In this document: piece after piece, positions 18,198-27,802 of the stretch | Position numbering within the stretch: position 1 is the stretch's first letter | Layout of the letters: the number at the start of each line of letters is the position of its first letter | NCBI RefSeq assembly: GCF_002264395.1 | Contig: NZ_NFVA01000017.1 | Coordinates: 19,875 to 83,874 of the forward strand | Reading direction: 5' to 3' | Source: Paenibacillus sp. VTT E-133291 | GTDB taxonomy: Bacteria; Bacillota; Bacilli; Paenibacillales; Paenibacillaceae | DNA length: 64,000 bases | Notes under the pieces: generated by a model | The model's input: only the letters and a program-made list of their open reading frames with translations | What the model was told of the DNA's origin: nothing | Databases searched by the model: none | Made by a program: the position numbers and the translations under genes

Positions 18198-18860
18198 TCA
18201 CAATGAATTAGTAAAATCTGATTCCTTCAATATTCCGAGCCGTTTAGCCTTTATAGCCGCTTCAATTCTAGATTTCACATTTAGCTTTTGGAACAAATTC
18301 GTTAAACTATATTCTAGTGACCGCTGACTCATAAGCACAATCTCCGCTATTTCCTTATTACTTTTTCCTTTTGCAATTTCCGTCAGCATTTCATGTTCTC
18401 TTTTGCTAATCATGGAGGTTGCTTGTTCATCATTGATCTCTAAACCTTTAGGAGGTACTTTTCTTAACTGCTTTACTAAGGTCCGCGGTAGAATGACTTC
18501 CCCTCTTAATGCACATCGTACCGCTGTAATCAACTGCTCTCTATTGGTTGTTTTTGAAATAAACCCAAAGATCCCCGATTCGATCATCAGGTTAAATTTG
18601 TTAGTAAATTCATATCCGGTGTAGATTAAGATAGTCGCATCCGCGTTCATTATTAATACTTGCTTCGCCAAATCAATCCCATTCACATCCGCGATATGAA
18701 GATCAAATAACATTACGTCAAAGGAATGACTACTCACCATTTCAAGCACTTCATTCGCTGAATTAGCTAGAGTAACCTTCATGTCTCCCTCTTGCTCTAA
18801 TATCATTCTAGTCCCTTCCATAACAGATGGATGATCATCCACTAACAATATTTGAATCAT
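18198..18860 (-). CDS. NarL/LuxR-family response regulator
   Basis: A regulator of 220 residues from the ATG at 18860. The receiver has VDDHPS with the acidic pair, the phospho-acceptor Asp in MLFDLH, and FISK with the conserved Lys. A LuxR-type HTH (about residues 150-210, ISKREHEMLTEIAKGKSNKE) binds DNA. The gene starts 41 bp after the five-PAS histidine kinase and is its obvious partner; the pair resembles DegS-DegU and NarX-NarL. The kinase is cytoplasmic, so the signal is probably an intracellular small molecule or redox state. Target genes are unknown. Confidence 0.93.
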   Translation of the reverse strand: MIQILLVDDHPSVMEGTRMILEQEGDMKVTLANSANEVLEMVSSHSFDVMLFDLHIADVNGIDLAKQVLIMNADATILIYTGYEFTNKFNLMIESGIFGFISKTTNREQLITAVRCALRGEVILPRTLVKQLRKVPPKGLEINDEQATSMISKREHEMLTEIAKGKSNKEIAEIVLMSQRSLEYSLTNLFQKLNVKSRIEAAIKAKRLGILKESDFTNSL

Positions 18861-18900
18861 GCCTATGACTACCCCTCTATCCAATTGTTATGCCGCATGA

Positions 18901-21834
18901 TTAATCTGCAGGTATAGATATATTGACCGCTAATCCCTTTTTATCTGGCGAGTGAAATACTATTGTCCCATCCATACTTCGAACTCTTTCCTTCATCCCA
19001 TAAATCCCCATACTTGTAAGTGAATCCTCACCAAATAAATTCATTCCGATTCCGTTATCTTTATAATCCAAATGAATATGATTGTCTTCACTAGCTAAGG
19101 TGATGCGTACTTCTGTCGCAAAAGAATGCTTTGCTGCATTAGCCAAAAGTTCTTGCACAATACGGTACAGGCCTATAAGCACTTCATCATCTAACTTATG
19201 TGTGAATCCTTCAGACTCGAAATAAATCTGATAGTTGGTACGTAGCTGCGTAAATTCAAACAACGTCTCCAGCGAGGAGATAAGACCTTCATTGATTAAT
19301 GCAGGAGGTCTGAGCTCGTTACAAATAATCCGAAGTTGATAAATAACATCTAGTAACCCTTCTGCAATCTGTTCTAGCAGTTCCCTAAGATCCCCATTGA
19401 TGGATTTTTCACCTAACAGTAGATCCAACTTACGATACCAGATAATCTGTTCTTGAAGCGCTGAGTCGTGTAAGTCCTGAGCAAGTCTTTTTCGCTCATT
19501 CTCGGATAAATTAAACATAAATCGGAGAAGCCATGTAGGCGCCACTTGCTTGGAAGCTGCTAGCTCAAGATCCTTCGTTAAATCTTCGATAAGCAAAAAA
19601 TGATCAAAGAGAACACTGACATAACGGGTAATCGTCTCCAGCCACACTCGAATAGAACCGATTTCTAGTAAAAGCGTCTTCTCGTTAATCGACAACAAGT
19701 AGCTTTTTCCTCTGGACTCCCCGATCTTGAGTGAATACCCTTGCTCAGTCTCTATAATTTCACATAATTTATCATGGTTAGATTCAACTGCGATAAATTT
19801 TATATTTGTTATCTGCAGAGTTTCTCTGACTTCTCTAAGCAACCGCTGCTCCATATGACTAATCTTCATCACACCAAAAAGATCTTGGGAGAACTGATCG
19901 AGACTCATTTGCAGACGAAAATACCGTTCCTCACTCTCTCGTATAATCTGCTCTGTATGTTCTCTGTCCTCATCTGCTTTTTTTCGATCGCTAATATCCC
20001 TAAATATAGAGATACATGCGACTTTTCCTTTATACAAAATGGAGCTAGCTGTTACCTCTACATCGATAATCGTTCCATCCGAACGTACGACCTTTTGTTC
20101 AATAGGAGCTATGATCTTATAGGGTTCTTTATAGATCTCTCGCATGCGTTCTTTCGACAGCCGCAGATACTCCGGGTGCGCCCAATTGAAAATATTTTTA
20201 CCAATCAATTGACTCTCATCGCTAACTCCAAATAATCCAAGACAAGAGAAATTTACATAAACAAACTTATAATCGCTATGCAGAACAACCGCTTCAGGCG
20301 ACATCTTGATCAGCTGCTGATTGAACTCCTCGCTTTCCCTTAATTCATTTTCCATTTGGACTCTCTTAGTAATGTCTCTTGCTACAATTACGATACTTAT
20401 TACTTCTCCATCCTCATCTAGAACAGGAGTGGCAAGACATTCTAAATTTAAGATATAACCTTTTGTGTGAATAAAACGATTGTAAAACATCTTGCTTGCT
20501 TTTGTCCGAAAAATATTTAATATCTGTTCACGCAAGCTTTCTTGCTCATCTGGATCGATATACTTAAGTATGGTAGTGTCTTTGATTAGCCCTACAGGAA
20601 TACCGATTAGGGTTTCGCAGGAAGGCGAGGCTACAATGAAATTTCCTTTCTGATCCAGTACCCCCATCATATCCTTCATGTTATTAATAATAAGTCTGTA
20701 CTCTGCTTCACGCTGTGCCAGCTTATGTTCTACTTCTACTGTTGATGTTATATCTTTAGCGACCACAAAAGCACCTACAATACGACTATTCACATAAATA
20801 GGGATATTTTTCATAGTCCAGTGGCTCACTGTTCCATCCTTACGCGAAGAGGCAACAACATAGTGCTGAGCAGATCCCCGTACTGTTCTTTCAAAAAAAT
20901 CCGACATCCTCAGTATATTTTCTACTCCAAATAGATTCGTGATGCACAAGTTCTCTCCGACCATATTTAAAGCTTCTCCAGTAATTTGCTCTGCTGCGGA
21001 ATTGATTGCCAAAATATTACCTTGCAGATTCACCTCGCATACGACGTCTGAGTTATAGTCAAATAAGGATTTATAGCGCTGTTCACTTTTGAGTAATGCC
21101 TCCTTCATTAACTTTCTTTCAGTGATATCTGCCAAGATCCCGTCTAGCCGAACAACCGCTTGGGATTCATCTAGACTGGGTATGATTCTGACCTGTAGCC
21201 ATCGAGGCTCGCCACTTGCGTGGATAATCCGATATTCACTAAGTTGTGGAATCCCTTGACCAACCGATGATATTATCTCTTGAATCAGGGGGTTTTCTTC
21301 TTTATGCGCAATACGGAACCAAAAATCATCCTCTTTCGCCTGTTCAACGGAATAACCAGTGATATTGTGAACCGCATCCGATACAAACAATACTTTCTTT
21401 GCAACATAATCAAAAGACCAAATCGCCACGTCAAGGTTAGAGAACATCTGTTGATACAAAGAAAAGGTGCTTTCTAATTGAATTTGCGCCGTTTTTTGTT
21501 CAGTAATGTCCAGCATAATTCCATCTATTCGGCAAACCTTGCTCTCCTTATTCAGGATTGGCGTGCCAATACTTTGAACCCACTTCAGTCCTTTAGCAGG
21601 TAGTTGCATCCGATACTCAAGACAACTGATATGACCAGCATTTAATCTTTCCATGTAGGCATCATATCGATCAAGATCCGCTACATTCACAAGTTCCCGC
21701 AAAAAATTAGGGTTGTGCGGTTTAGTCTTACTTGTGCAACCAACCCATTCCTCTAAAATATTCGACATCGTCAGCAGATTTTCTTCCATATCCAAAGACC
21801 ATGTGATCACATTCTCGTCACCGAGTGAATCCAT
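18901..21834 (-). CDS. Cytoplasmic multi-PAS sensor histidine kinase (HisKA_3 type)
   Basis: A soluble kinase of 977 residues without membrane segments. Five PAS/PAC units can be followed (about residues 1-112, 120-240, 250-375, 385-495, 500-620); most end in a DIT or DIS motif (DITEQK, DITERK, DITSTV, DITKRV, DISDRK). A GAF-like region (about 640-755) precedes the dimerisation domain with the phospho-acceptor His in LAQDLHDSALQEQ (about 780) and an HATPase domain (N-box ELLANAAKHS, G1 DNGIGM). The start has GGAGGTGATC upstream. It is the first gene of a two-gene operon with the response regulator. The PAS array suggests several stacked ligand or redox inputs. Confidence 0.93.
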   Translation of the reverse strand: MDSLGDENVITWSLDMEENLLTMSNILEEWVGCTSKTKPHNPNFLRELVNVADLDRYDAYMERLNAGHISCLEYRMQLPAKGLKWVQSIGTPILNKESKVCRIDGIMLDITEQKTAQIQLESTFSLYQQMFSNLDVAIWSFDYVAKKVLFVSDAVHNITGYSVEQAKEDDFWFRIAHKEENPLIQEIISSVGQGIPQLSEYRIIHASGEPRWLQVRIIPSLDESQAVVRLDGILADITERKLMKEALLKSEQRYKSLFDYNSDVVCEVNLQGNILAINSAAEQITGEALNMVGENLCITNLFGVENILRMSDFFERTVRGSAQHYVVASSRKDGTVSHWTMKNIPIYVNSRIVGAFVVAKDITSTVEVEHKLAQREAEYRLIINNMKDMMGVLDQKGNFIVASPSCETLIGIPVGLIKDTTILKYIDPDEQESLREQILNIFRTKASKMFYNRFIHTKGYILNLECLATPVLDEDGEVISIVIVARDITKRVQMENELRESEEFNQQLIKMSPEAVVLHSDYKFVYVNFSCLGLFGVSDESQLIGKNIFNWAHPEYLRLSKERMREIYKEPYKIIAPIEQKVVRSDGTIIDVEVTASSILYKGKVACISIFRDISDRKKADEDREHTEQIIRESEERYFRLQMSLDQFSQDLFGVMKISHMEQRLLREVRETLQITNIKFIAVESNHDKLCEIIETEQGYSLKIGESRGKSYLLSINEKTLLLEIGSIRVWLETITRYVSVLFDHFLLIEDLTKDLELAASKQVAPTWLLRFMFNLSENERKRLAQDLHDSALQEQIIWYRKLDLLLGEKSINGDLRELLEQIAEGLLDVIYQLRIICNELRPPALINEGLISSLETLFEFTQLRTNYQIYFESEGFTHKLDDEVLIGLYRIVQELLANAAKHSFATEVRITLASEDNHIHLDYKDNGIGMNLFGEDSLTSMGIYGMKERVRSMDGTIVFHSPDKKGLAVNISIPAD

Positions 21835-21853
21835 ATTGAGATCACCTCCACAT

Positions 21854-21885
21854 AAAAAGCCCCCCCTTTTCGGGGCGGCTTTTTG
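21854..21885. terminator. Terminator after the spoIIA operon
   Basis: AAAAAGCC and GGCTTTTT flank a C-rich/G-rich stem. It lies between the sigF stop (21935) and the start of the kinase gene, so on the minus strand it insulates the kinase operon from spoIIA read-through. Confidence 0.85.
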
Positions 21886-21934
21886 TTCTAATTCGCTAAT
21901 TTATAAGCGTCATTACATGAATAACTTTATCCTA

Positions 21935-22690
21935 CTATTGAGCAATCTGCTCACGGATATTCTGCAATATTTTCTTCTCCAGCCGGGATACCTGCACTTG
22001 AGAGATCCCTAGACGACTAGCGACCTCCGACTGCGTTTGATCACGATAGTAGCGAAGATAGACGATCAGACGTTCACGTTCACTGAGGCCTCCGATAGCT
22101 TCATTTAATGCCAGCTTATCGAACCAACGCTCCTGTGATTCGTCAGCGATTTGATCAATCAGCGTGATTGGATCTCCATCATTCTCGAACACCGTTTCAT
22201 GAATAGAAGTCGGTGGCTTATTGGCTTCTTGGGCGAATACCACTTCTTCGGGTGTAACCCCTAGCGCTTCCGCAACTTCACCAATCGTAGGCAGACGATC
22301 AAGCGTTTTAGACATTTCGTCCTTCATCTTACGAACTTTATTAGCCATTTCCTTAAGGGAGCGACTGACCTTCAAGGTGCCATCGTCACGAAGGAAACGC
22401 TGAATCTCACCGATAATCATCGGCACTGCATAAGTGGAGAACTTGACCTCATAGCTGAGGTCAAATTTATCAACGGACTTCAAGAGTCCAATGCAACCGA
22501 TCTGGAACAAATCGTCAGGCTCATACCCGCGGTTCATAAACCGCTGCACCACCGACCAGACCAGTCGGATATTACAGCTTACAAGCGTGTCGCGGGCAAG
22601 ACTATCTCCGGCCTGACTGAGCGCGATAAGACGTTTGACCTCCGCATCGTCCAAATAGGTCGGCGGAGCTTTTTTTGACTCTGCATCCAT
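21935..22690 (-). CDS. sigF: RNA polymerase sporulation sigma factor SigF
   Basis: The forespore-specific sigma factor (SpoIIAC), 251 residues. Region 2 carries NIRLVWSVVQRF, DLFQIGCIGLLKSVDKFD and the -10-binding FSTYAVPMIIGEIQRFLRD; region 4 ends in SEVASRLGISQVQVSRLEKK, the HTH for the -35. It is third in the canonical spoIIAA-spoIIAB-spoIIAC operon, 11 bp after spoIIAB. SpoIIAB holds it inactive until asymmetric division. Operon position, length and motifs agree with B. subtilis SigF. Confidence 0.97.
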   Translation of the reverse strand: MDAESKKAPPTYLDDAEVKRLIALSQAGDSLARDTLVSCNIRLVWSVVQRFMNRGYEPDDLFQIGCIGLLKSVDKFDLSYEVKFSTYAVPMIIGEIQRFLRDDGTLKVSRSLKEMANKVRKMKDEMSKTLDRLPTIGEVAEALGVTPEEVVFAQEANKPPTSIHETVFENDGDPITLIDQIADESQERWFDKLALNEAIGGLSERERLIVYLRYYRDQTQSEVASRLGISQVQVSRLEKKILQNIREQIAQ

Positions 22691-22701
22691 GGCTCCAACC
22701 C

Positions 22702-23157
22702 CTAATTGTATAAAGCTTTTTTCGAGACGATGGTTTTCTTCATTGAGATAGAAGTACCGTGTCCCGGTTCACTAGTGACTTCAAATTCATCCATGAAATT
22801 CTCCATAATAGTAAAGCCCATGCCCGACCGCTCCAGCTCTGGCTTAGAGGTATACAGCGGCTGTTGCGCCAGCTCCAAATCCTCAATGCCGCGTCCTTGA
22901 TCCTCAATGGTTAGATGTACCGTTTCGTTGTCCAACGATGCCGAAATGGTCACAATACCTTCCGGATCACTATCATACCCATGAATAATACAGTTGGTGA
23001 CCGCTTCCGACACGACTGTCTTCAGATCATTCAGCTCGTCCATCGTAGGATCAAGCCGGGAAACGAACGCCGCTACGACTACACGCGCGAACGATTCGTT
23101 CTCCGAGCGTGCAGCGAACTGCACGTTCATGAAGTTACCAGCCTTACTATTTGTCAT
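22702..23157 (-). CDS. spoIIAB: Anti-sigma F factor / SpoIIAA kinase SpoIIAB
   Basis: A 151-residue GHKL-type serine kinase and anti-sigma factor. The ATP site shows [12 protein letters not shown] (N-box), EDQGRGI (G1) and [14 protein letters not shown] (G2). It binds SigF in the predivisional cell and phosphorylates SpoIIAA. The start codon overlaps the spoIIAA stop in an ATGA arrangement, the translational coupling expected for proteins needed in fixed ratio. Confidence 0.96.
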   Translation of the reverse strand: MTNSKAGNFMNVQFAARSENESFARVVVAAFVSRLDPTMDELNDLKTVVSEAVTNCIIHGYDSDPEGIVTISASLDNETVHLTIEDQGRGIEDLELAQQPLYTSKPELERSGMGFTIMENFMDEFEVTSEPGHGTSISMKKTIVSKKALYN

Positions 23158-23507
23158 AACGCAACCTCCAAATCCGAGAGTGCAGTACTCTCGTCGTCAT
23201 ATAGGGGCATGATTTTGAACAGGCCAGACATTTCCAACAGCCGCTTCACAGGTGCCGTTGCATCACACACAACCATTTTTCCACCTTTACTGTGGATCAG
23301 TTTATACCTTCCCAGAATTACGCCTAGGCCTGAACTGTCCATAAACTGCAGTTGCTTAAGACTAAGAACTAAATGCGATACCTGACCACGCATAATCGCT
23401 TCATCCATATCCATTCTTACAAAATCGGCTGCGTGATGATCCAACTCCCCTGATAAACGGACAATCAACACACCCCTGTGATGCTCCATCTCCACATGAG
23501 AATTCAT
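23154..23507 (-). CDS. spoIIAA: Anti-anti-sigma factor SpoIIAA
   Basis: A STAS-domain protein of 117 residues from the ATG at 23507, the same length as B. subtilis SpoIIAA; GAGGAGAG lies 8 nt upstream, and a GTG at 23516 would overlap that RBS. The phosphorylation site is the Ser pair in [15 protein letters not shown]. Dephosphorylated by SpoIIE after septation, it frees SigF from SpoIIAB. It is the first gene of the operon, with a sigma-H-like promoter about 70 bp upstream. Confidence 0.96.
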   Translation of the reverse strand: MNSHVEMEHHRGVLIVRLSGELDHHAADFVRMDMDEAIMRGQVSHLVLSLKQLQFMDSSGLGVILGRYKLIHSKGGKMVVCDATAPVKRLLEMSGLFKIMPLYDDESTALSDLEVAL

Positions 23508-23579
23508 GCTTGCCACTCTCCTCTTCGTTGCTTTGAAAACTGACCTTGAAAGACAGTACCTATTCCCTTCAAGGACAAG

Positions 23580-23609
23580 GTTTTCTACGCGGCAAATCAG
23601 GAATCCTGC
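23580..23609 (-). promoter_or_regulatory. Putative sigma-H promoter of the spoIIA operon
   Basis: Minus-strand GCAGGATTC (23601-23609) and GTAGAAAAC (23580-23588), 12 bp apart, fit the sigma-H consensus RNAGGAWWW-N11-12-RNNGAATWW with one or two mismatches per element. The B. subtilis spoIIA operon is transcribed by sigma-H, which supports the assignment. Confidence 0.5.
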
Positions 23610-23632
23610 CTCACGACAAAACTAGAAGAAAA

Positions 23633-23661
23633 CCCCTATGAATCTACAGAGTACATGGGGG
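23633..23661 (-). terminator. Possible terminator after dacF
   Basis: On the minus strand CCCCCATG pairs with CATAGGGG, followed by TTTTCTTC. The stem has one mismatch and the T-tract is interrupted, so read-through into spoIIA is likely, as in B. subtilis where dacF and spoIIA are partly cotranscribed. Confidence 0.5.
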
Positions 23662-23682
23662 TAATCTACAAAAAAACTGTTT

Positions 23683-24879
23683 TTAATCTACGCCGAACAT
23701 CGAGCCAGTTGTGCGCTTAAAGAGCTTCCACCAGCCCGCTTTCGCCACAGCTTCCCCTGCTTTTAAATCATATTCCTTAATCACTTGGGTTCCTTGGTAG
23801 ACCACCAGCTTACCCACAGATTGACCTTCAGCTACTGGAGCCTTCACGCTTTCCGGTAATACTAGTTCGTGGCGGATGCCTTCTTGAGTCACACCTTTTT
23901 TCAAAAGAACACTGTACGTCTCTTTGGCTGTTATCGGTAACTCGGATTTTACGCCCTTTTCAATCTTTAGGGTGCCGATCGCATCCCCTTCTTTGTGGAT
24001 CGTGTGTACTTTATATTGCGAGAACAGGTAATCGAACATGCCTGAGACTTCACTATTGCGCGTCTTTGTGTTCGGCTCGCCTAGTACAACAGCGACAGCA
24101 CGTAGGCCATCTCTTGCTGCTGTAGCAGACAAACAAAATTTTGCCTCTGCAGTATAACCTGTCTTCAAACCATCAGCACCAGTGTAGAAACGCACCAGCT
24201 TGTTCGTGTTCACCAGCCAGAACGGTTTGGTTGAATCCTTACGTAAGTAATCCTGATAGGAACCGGTATATTTTATAATTTGATCATGCTTCAAAAGCTC
24301 ACGACTGATGACCGCAATATCGTAAGCTGAGGAATAGTGATTGGCGGCTGGAAGACCGTTGCAGTTGGCAAAATGGGTATCTTTTAGACCCAGCTCCTCT
24401 GCACGTTTATTCATCAGATCGACAAAAGCACTCTCTGAACCAGCTATTTTCTCCGCCATCGCCACAGAAGCATCATTACCAGAAGCCATAGCGATACCTT
24501 TGAGCATATCGTCTACCGACATTTCTTCACCAGGCTCCAGGAAAATCTGTGATCCGCCCATAGAAGCCGCATATTCACTTGTTCTCACCTTATCAGTCAG
24601 CTGCAGTCTTCCTTCATCCAGCGCTTCCACCGTCAGTAACATCGTCATAATCTTCGTAATACTTGCGGGAGGCAGCTTATCATGGCTGTTCTTCTCATAA
24701 ATAACGGTTCCGGTACCAGCGTCCATCAAAATAGCAGAACGTGCTCCCGGTGCGAGGTCTACAGCGGCAGCATTACTGCCAGAGTCCTTGGTTTTTTCTT
24801 CTGCATAAGCGCCTGACATAGGTCCTAGAACCGATACAGCGATACAGACCACAAGCACAGCAAAACGCATTTTTCTCAC
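23683..24879 (-). CDS. dacF: D-alanyl-D-alanine carboxypeptidase DacF
   Basis: A penicillin-binding protein of 398 residues (peptidase S11). The start is a GTG with AGGAGGGG 7 nt upstream. It has a signal peptide (cleavage near AYAEE), the SxxK catalytic motif in PPASITKIM, SGN and the KTG motif in LKTGYTAEAKF, then the C-terminal beta domain ending in a short amphipathic region. It trims pentapeptide side chains of peptidoglycan; DacF acts during spore cortex synthesis from the forespore side. Immediate linkage to the spoIIA operon is the B. subtilis order and separates DacF from DacA/DacB paralogues. Confidence 0.95.
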   Translation of the reverse strand: MRKMRFAVLVVCIAVSVLGPMSGAYAEEKTKDSGSNAAAVDLAPGARSAILMDAGTGTVIYEKNSHDKLPPASITKIMTMLLTVEALDEGRLQLTDKVRTSEYAASMGGSQIFLEPGEEMSVDDMLKGIAMASGNDASVAMAEKIAGSESAFVDLMNKRAEELGLKDTHFANCNGLPAANHYSSAYDIAVISRELLKHDQIIKYTGSYQDYLRKDSTKPFWLVNTNKLVRFYTGADGLKTGYTAEAKFCLSATAARDGLRAVAVVLGEPNTKTRNSEVSGMFDYLFSQYKVHTIHKEGDAIGTLKIEKGVKSELPITAKETYSVLLKKGVTQEGIRHELVLPESVKAPVAEGQSVGKLVVYQGTQVIKEYDLKAGEAVAKAGWWKLFKRTTGSMFGVD

Positions 24880-25192
24880 AATGGTTCCCCTCCTGAACGT
24901 TAACCTTCATATCACAGGTACTGTGTTCCAGTTTCGTCAGAAAGGGTGGAAATTATTCCATTTTTAAGGAAATAACCACAATTATTTATCTCAAGAAGGA
25001 AGGATGTCATCAATTAAAAAAAGCCCAGCAGCAGTTGCAGAGCATTTTTATTATAGGGGAGATTAAATAATATTTCAAATTTAAAGTATTCCCATTTTTT
25101 TCGTTCTCATTTTAGGACTTTTAAAGGTAAATCGTAGGCTTTCACGAATGCTATCTATGAACCTATAACTGTCTTACAGAGGAGAAATACGA
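24880..25192. other. Intergenic stretch between dacF and the serine-hydrolase gene
   Basis: AT-rich, about 310 bp, holding the divergent promoters of dacF and the serine-hydrolase gene. One 20-codon frame (ATG near 24994, after AAGGAAGG) is too short to call. I could not place a sigma-F/G promoter for dacF with confidence. Confidence 0.4.
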
Positions 25193-26226
25193 ATGAACCC
25201 ACTGAAACTTATATTGAAACAGAAGTAAAACAGAACGATTTCTCAGGCGTAGTACTAGCAAAACAATATGATAAAGAAATTGCCAGCAGCTGTCACGGTT
25301 ATGCCAATAAGTCGGATAAGCGCGAAAACAATATTCATACTCGGTTCGGGATCGCTTCCGGGTGTAAAATATTCACAGCAATTGCCGTCTCTCAACTGGT
25401 CGAAAGGGGATTGATTTCTTTCGAAAGCAGATTATCAGACTATCTGAAAAAGGAAGAGTTCCCTCTCTTTAGTTCTGAAATCACCATACATCAGTTGCTT
25501 ACGCATAACTCTGGGATTCCAGATTATTTTGATGAAACAATCATGGATGACTTCGAAGAATTGTGGAAGACACAACCTATGTATACTTTACGGCAGCTGG
25601 AAGACTTTGTACCGATGTTTCGAAACCTCCCCATGATGTGGACCCCTGGTGAACGATTCCACTACAACAATGCCGGATATATCGTGCTAGGTCTTCTGGT
25701 GGAGGATTTAAGTGGAATGTCCTTTTCCGATTATGTGGAGCTTCACATCTTTAAGCCTTGCGGAATGGAGCAATCCGGTTACTTTACGTTAGATGCCTTA
25801 CCAGCCAACTGTGCACTAGGATACATAGAGGAAGAGAACGGTAGCTGGAGAAGCAACATCTATTCAATCCCGGTAAAAGGAGGCGCTGACGGTGGAGCTT
25901 TCGTTACCGCTGCCGATATGCAGTTATTTTGGAACGGGCTAATGAACCATACCCTTTTGAGTCCAGTACTCACTTCATTGTTGCTTACTCCCCACATACA
26001 TGTGGATGGTGAAGGCTATTATGGTTATGGTGTATGGATCACCCTCCGAGAAGAAAAAGTGTTCAAGTTTCACATTATGGGCTACGATCCCGGCGTTTCC
26101 TTCCGATCGGCTATCTATCCAGCTAGTGGAGAAACTGTGGTCGTATTATGTAATACAAGCAGCGGGGCTTCTCAGATTTTCAATCTTATCGATAAGCATT
26201 TTGTAGCTGCTCCGTCAAAAACATAA
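25193..26226 (+). pseudogene. Serine beta-lactamase-like hydrolase with a start-proximal frameshift
   Basis: A class C beta-lactamase/esterase-fold protein of about 345 residues with the SxxK motif in SGCKIF, the YxN motif in FHYNNAGY and a GGADGGAF loop. The only start with an RBS (AGAGGAGA) is the ATG at 25193, but its frame reads 11 codons to a TAA. The homologous sequence continues in another frame, open from 25138 with no ATG, GTG or TTG before 25411, which lies past the catalytic SxxK. One extra base in the run AACCC (25196-25200) would restore a full gene. It is therefore a single-base-deletion pseudogene, a sequencing error in a C-run, or a slippage-controlled gene. A strong terminator follows directly. 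Confidence 0.75.
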
Positions 26227-26263
26227 AACAGCGAGCCTCCTATTACGGGAGGCTCGCTGTTTT
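26225..26263. terminator. Strong bidirectional terminator
   Basis: A perfect 16-bp stem, AAAACAGCGAGCCTCC against its complement, with a 6-7 nt loop and A/T-rich flanks on both sides. It separates the convergent hydrolase and pdp genes. Confidence 0.9.
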
Positions 26264-26310
26264 ACTGTCTATTTCAGGTCTTTATCATGACAATAATTAT
26301 ATTTACTTGG

Positions 26311-27642
26311 CTAGTACCGTGTTACCCCATCCTTCGTAACAAGCGCGAATACCAGTGGTAATGGTGGAACCGATTCAGAAGTAATGCGGTAAGCTTCTAA
26401 TACCTTGCCCTCAGCTTCCTCTACTTTCTTATCACTGGCATCATTGATATGCAATACTGCAAGTGTATCCCCAATCTCTACAGCATCTCCAACTTTTTTA
26501 GAGAGTTGAATACCTACAGCCAAATCTATTACAGATTCCTTGGTTTCACGTCCTGCACCAAGCAACATAGCAGCAATGCCGATTTCTTCTGCTTGAATCC
26601 CCTCAATGTAACCCTTAGTCTTCGCTTTCACTTCAATGAATCGTTTAGCAGCAGGGAGTTTCTCCGGATCATCGATTTGCGAAACATCTCCGCCTTGCGC
26701 ACTCACGATCTGTTTGAATTTCTCCAGCGCTGTGCCATCTTCAATATGTGTCATCAGAATCGAACGAGCCTCCGCTTCATCCTTGGCTTTACCGCCAAGA
26801 ACAAGCATCTGGCTGCCCAGAATAAGGCATACTTCCTGCAAGTCTTTAGGACCATGACCCTTCAAGGTCTCGATTCCTTCCTTAATTTCCAGCGCATTTC
26901 CGATCCCGAAACCCAGTGGCTGATCCATATCACTGATGATCGCAACGGTATTACGACCCAAATGGGTGCCGATATCCACCATAGCCTGGGCAAGCGCAAT
27001 AGAATCATCAAGCGTCTTCATAAAAGCACCGCTGCCGGTTTTGACATCCAGTACAATGGCGTCTGCACCCGCTGCAATCTTCTTGCTCATCACTGAGCTT
27101 GCAATAAGAGGGATGGATTCAACAGTTGCTGTTACATCCCGAAGGGCATACAGCTTTTTGTCTGCAGGTGTAATGTTGCCTGACTGTCCGATTACCGCAG
27201 CTCCGATCTCCCCTACTTGATCGAAGAATCGCTCGCGATCCATCTCTACAGAAAAACCAGTGATCGACTCCAGCTTATCAAGTGTACCTCCTGTATGCCC
27301 AAGTCCGCGGCCGGACATCTTCGCTACGGGTACTCCAGCAGAGGCTACCAACGGTGCAAGCACCACGGTTGTTTTATCTCCCACTCCACCTGTGGAGTGC
27401 TTATCCACCTTAATGCCTGCGATTGGGCTCAAATCCACTTGATCACCGGACATCGCCATTTCCATCGTTAGATCACCGGTCTCCCGTGCGTTCATACCTT
27501 GGAAATAAACCGCCATGGCCCAAGCAGAAAGCTGATAATCAGGAACTTCACCTTTACTGTAACCCTGAATTAAGAAGGATATTTCCTCACGACTAAGCTC
27601 TCCACCGTCTCTTTTTTTCTGAATAATATCGACAGCTCTCAT
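26311..27642 (-). CDS. pdp: Pyrimidine-nucleoside phosphorylase
   Basis: A 443-residue nucleoside phosphorylase from the ATG at 27642. It splits thymidine, uridine and deoxyuridine with phosphate into base and (deoxy)ribose-1-phosphate. Signatures include [17 protein letters not shown] (phosphate and substrate loop), [18 protein letters not shown] and [10 protein letters not shown]. It is the last gene of a salvage operon running deoB-punA-(small ORF)-pdp; deoB uses the pentose phosphate it makes. The start sits directly after the stop of the 39-codon frame, so translation is probably coupled. Confidence 0.96.
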   Translation of the reverse strand: MRAVDIIQKKRDGGELSREEISFLIQGYSKGEVPDYQLSAWAMAVYFQGMNARETGDLTMEMAMSGDQVDLSPIAGIKVDKHSTGGVGDKTTVVLAPLVASAGVPVAKMSGRGLGHTGGTLDKLESITGFSVEMDRERFFDQVGEIGAAVIGQSGNITPADKKLYALRDVTATVESIPLIASSVMSKKIAAGADAIVLDVKTGSGAFMKTLDDSIALAQAMVDIGTHLGRNTVAIISDMDQPLGFGIGNALEIKEGIETLKGHGPKDLQEVCLILGSQMLVLGGKAKDEAEARSILMTHIEDGTALEKFKQIVSAQGGDVSQIDDPEKLPAAKRFIEVKAKTKGYIEGIQAEEIGIAAMLLGAGRETKESVIDLAVGIQLSKKVGDAVEIGDTLAVLHINDASDKKVEEAEGKVLEAYRITSESVPPLPLVFALVTKDGVTRY

Positions 27643-27643
27643 C

Positions 27644-27763
27644 TTACACCTGCTCTTCACGGACATTTGCGCGAGCAAATCCGATATATTTTGGTTTCGT
27701 CAAATTAAGTACTTTTACAACCTGTTCATGCGTCATTGGCTCAATCATAATTTCTTGAATCAT
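27644..27763 (-). CDS. 39-residue ORF of unknown function between punA and pdp
   Basis: The ATG at 27763 has a clear GGAGG 8 nt upstream, and the frame ends in a TAA one base before the pdp ATG. The product begins [14 protein letters not shown] and ends in NVREEQV; it has no membrane segment or signal peptide. Good RBS, coupling and operon position argue that it is translated. It could be a small protein in its own right, or the remnant of a larger gene between punA and pdp. I do not recognise a family. Confidence 0.6.
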   Translation of the reverse strand: MIQEIMIEPMTHEQVVKVLNLTKPKYIGFARANVREEQV

Positions 27764-27802
27764 AGATATGACCTCCAGTAATTCAATATGAAGTATCCCA
27801 AA

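Noticed and set aside
19774..20235. 153-codon frame antisense to the five-PAS kinase
   Set aside because: A shadow frame within conserved PAS-coding sequence, with no ribosome-binding site.
24994..25056. 20-codon frame with an AAGGAAGG leader upstream of the hydrolase gene
   Set aside because: Too short and without a recognisable feature; it could be a leader peptide, but nothing supports that.
26449..27096. 215-codon frame antisense to pdp
   Set aside because: A shadow of pdp; the pdp protein is complete and conserved, and the antisense frame has no RBS and unlikely composition.
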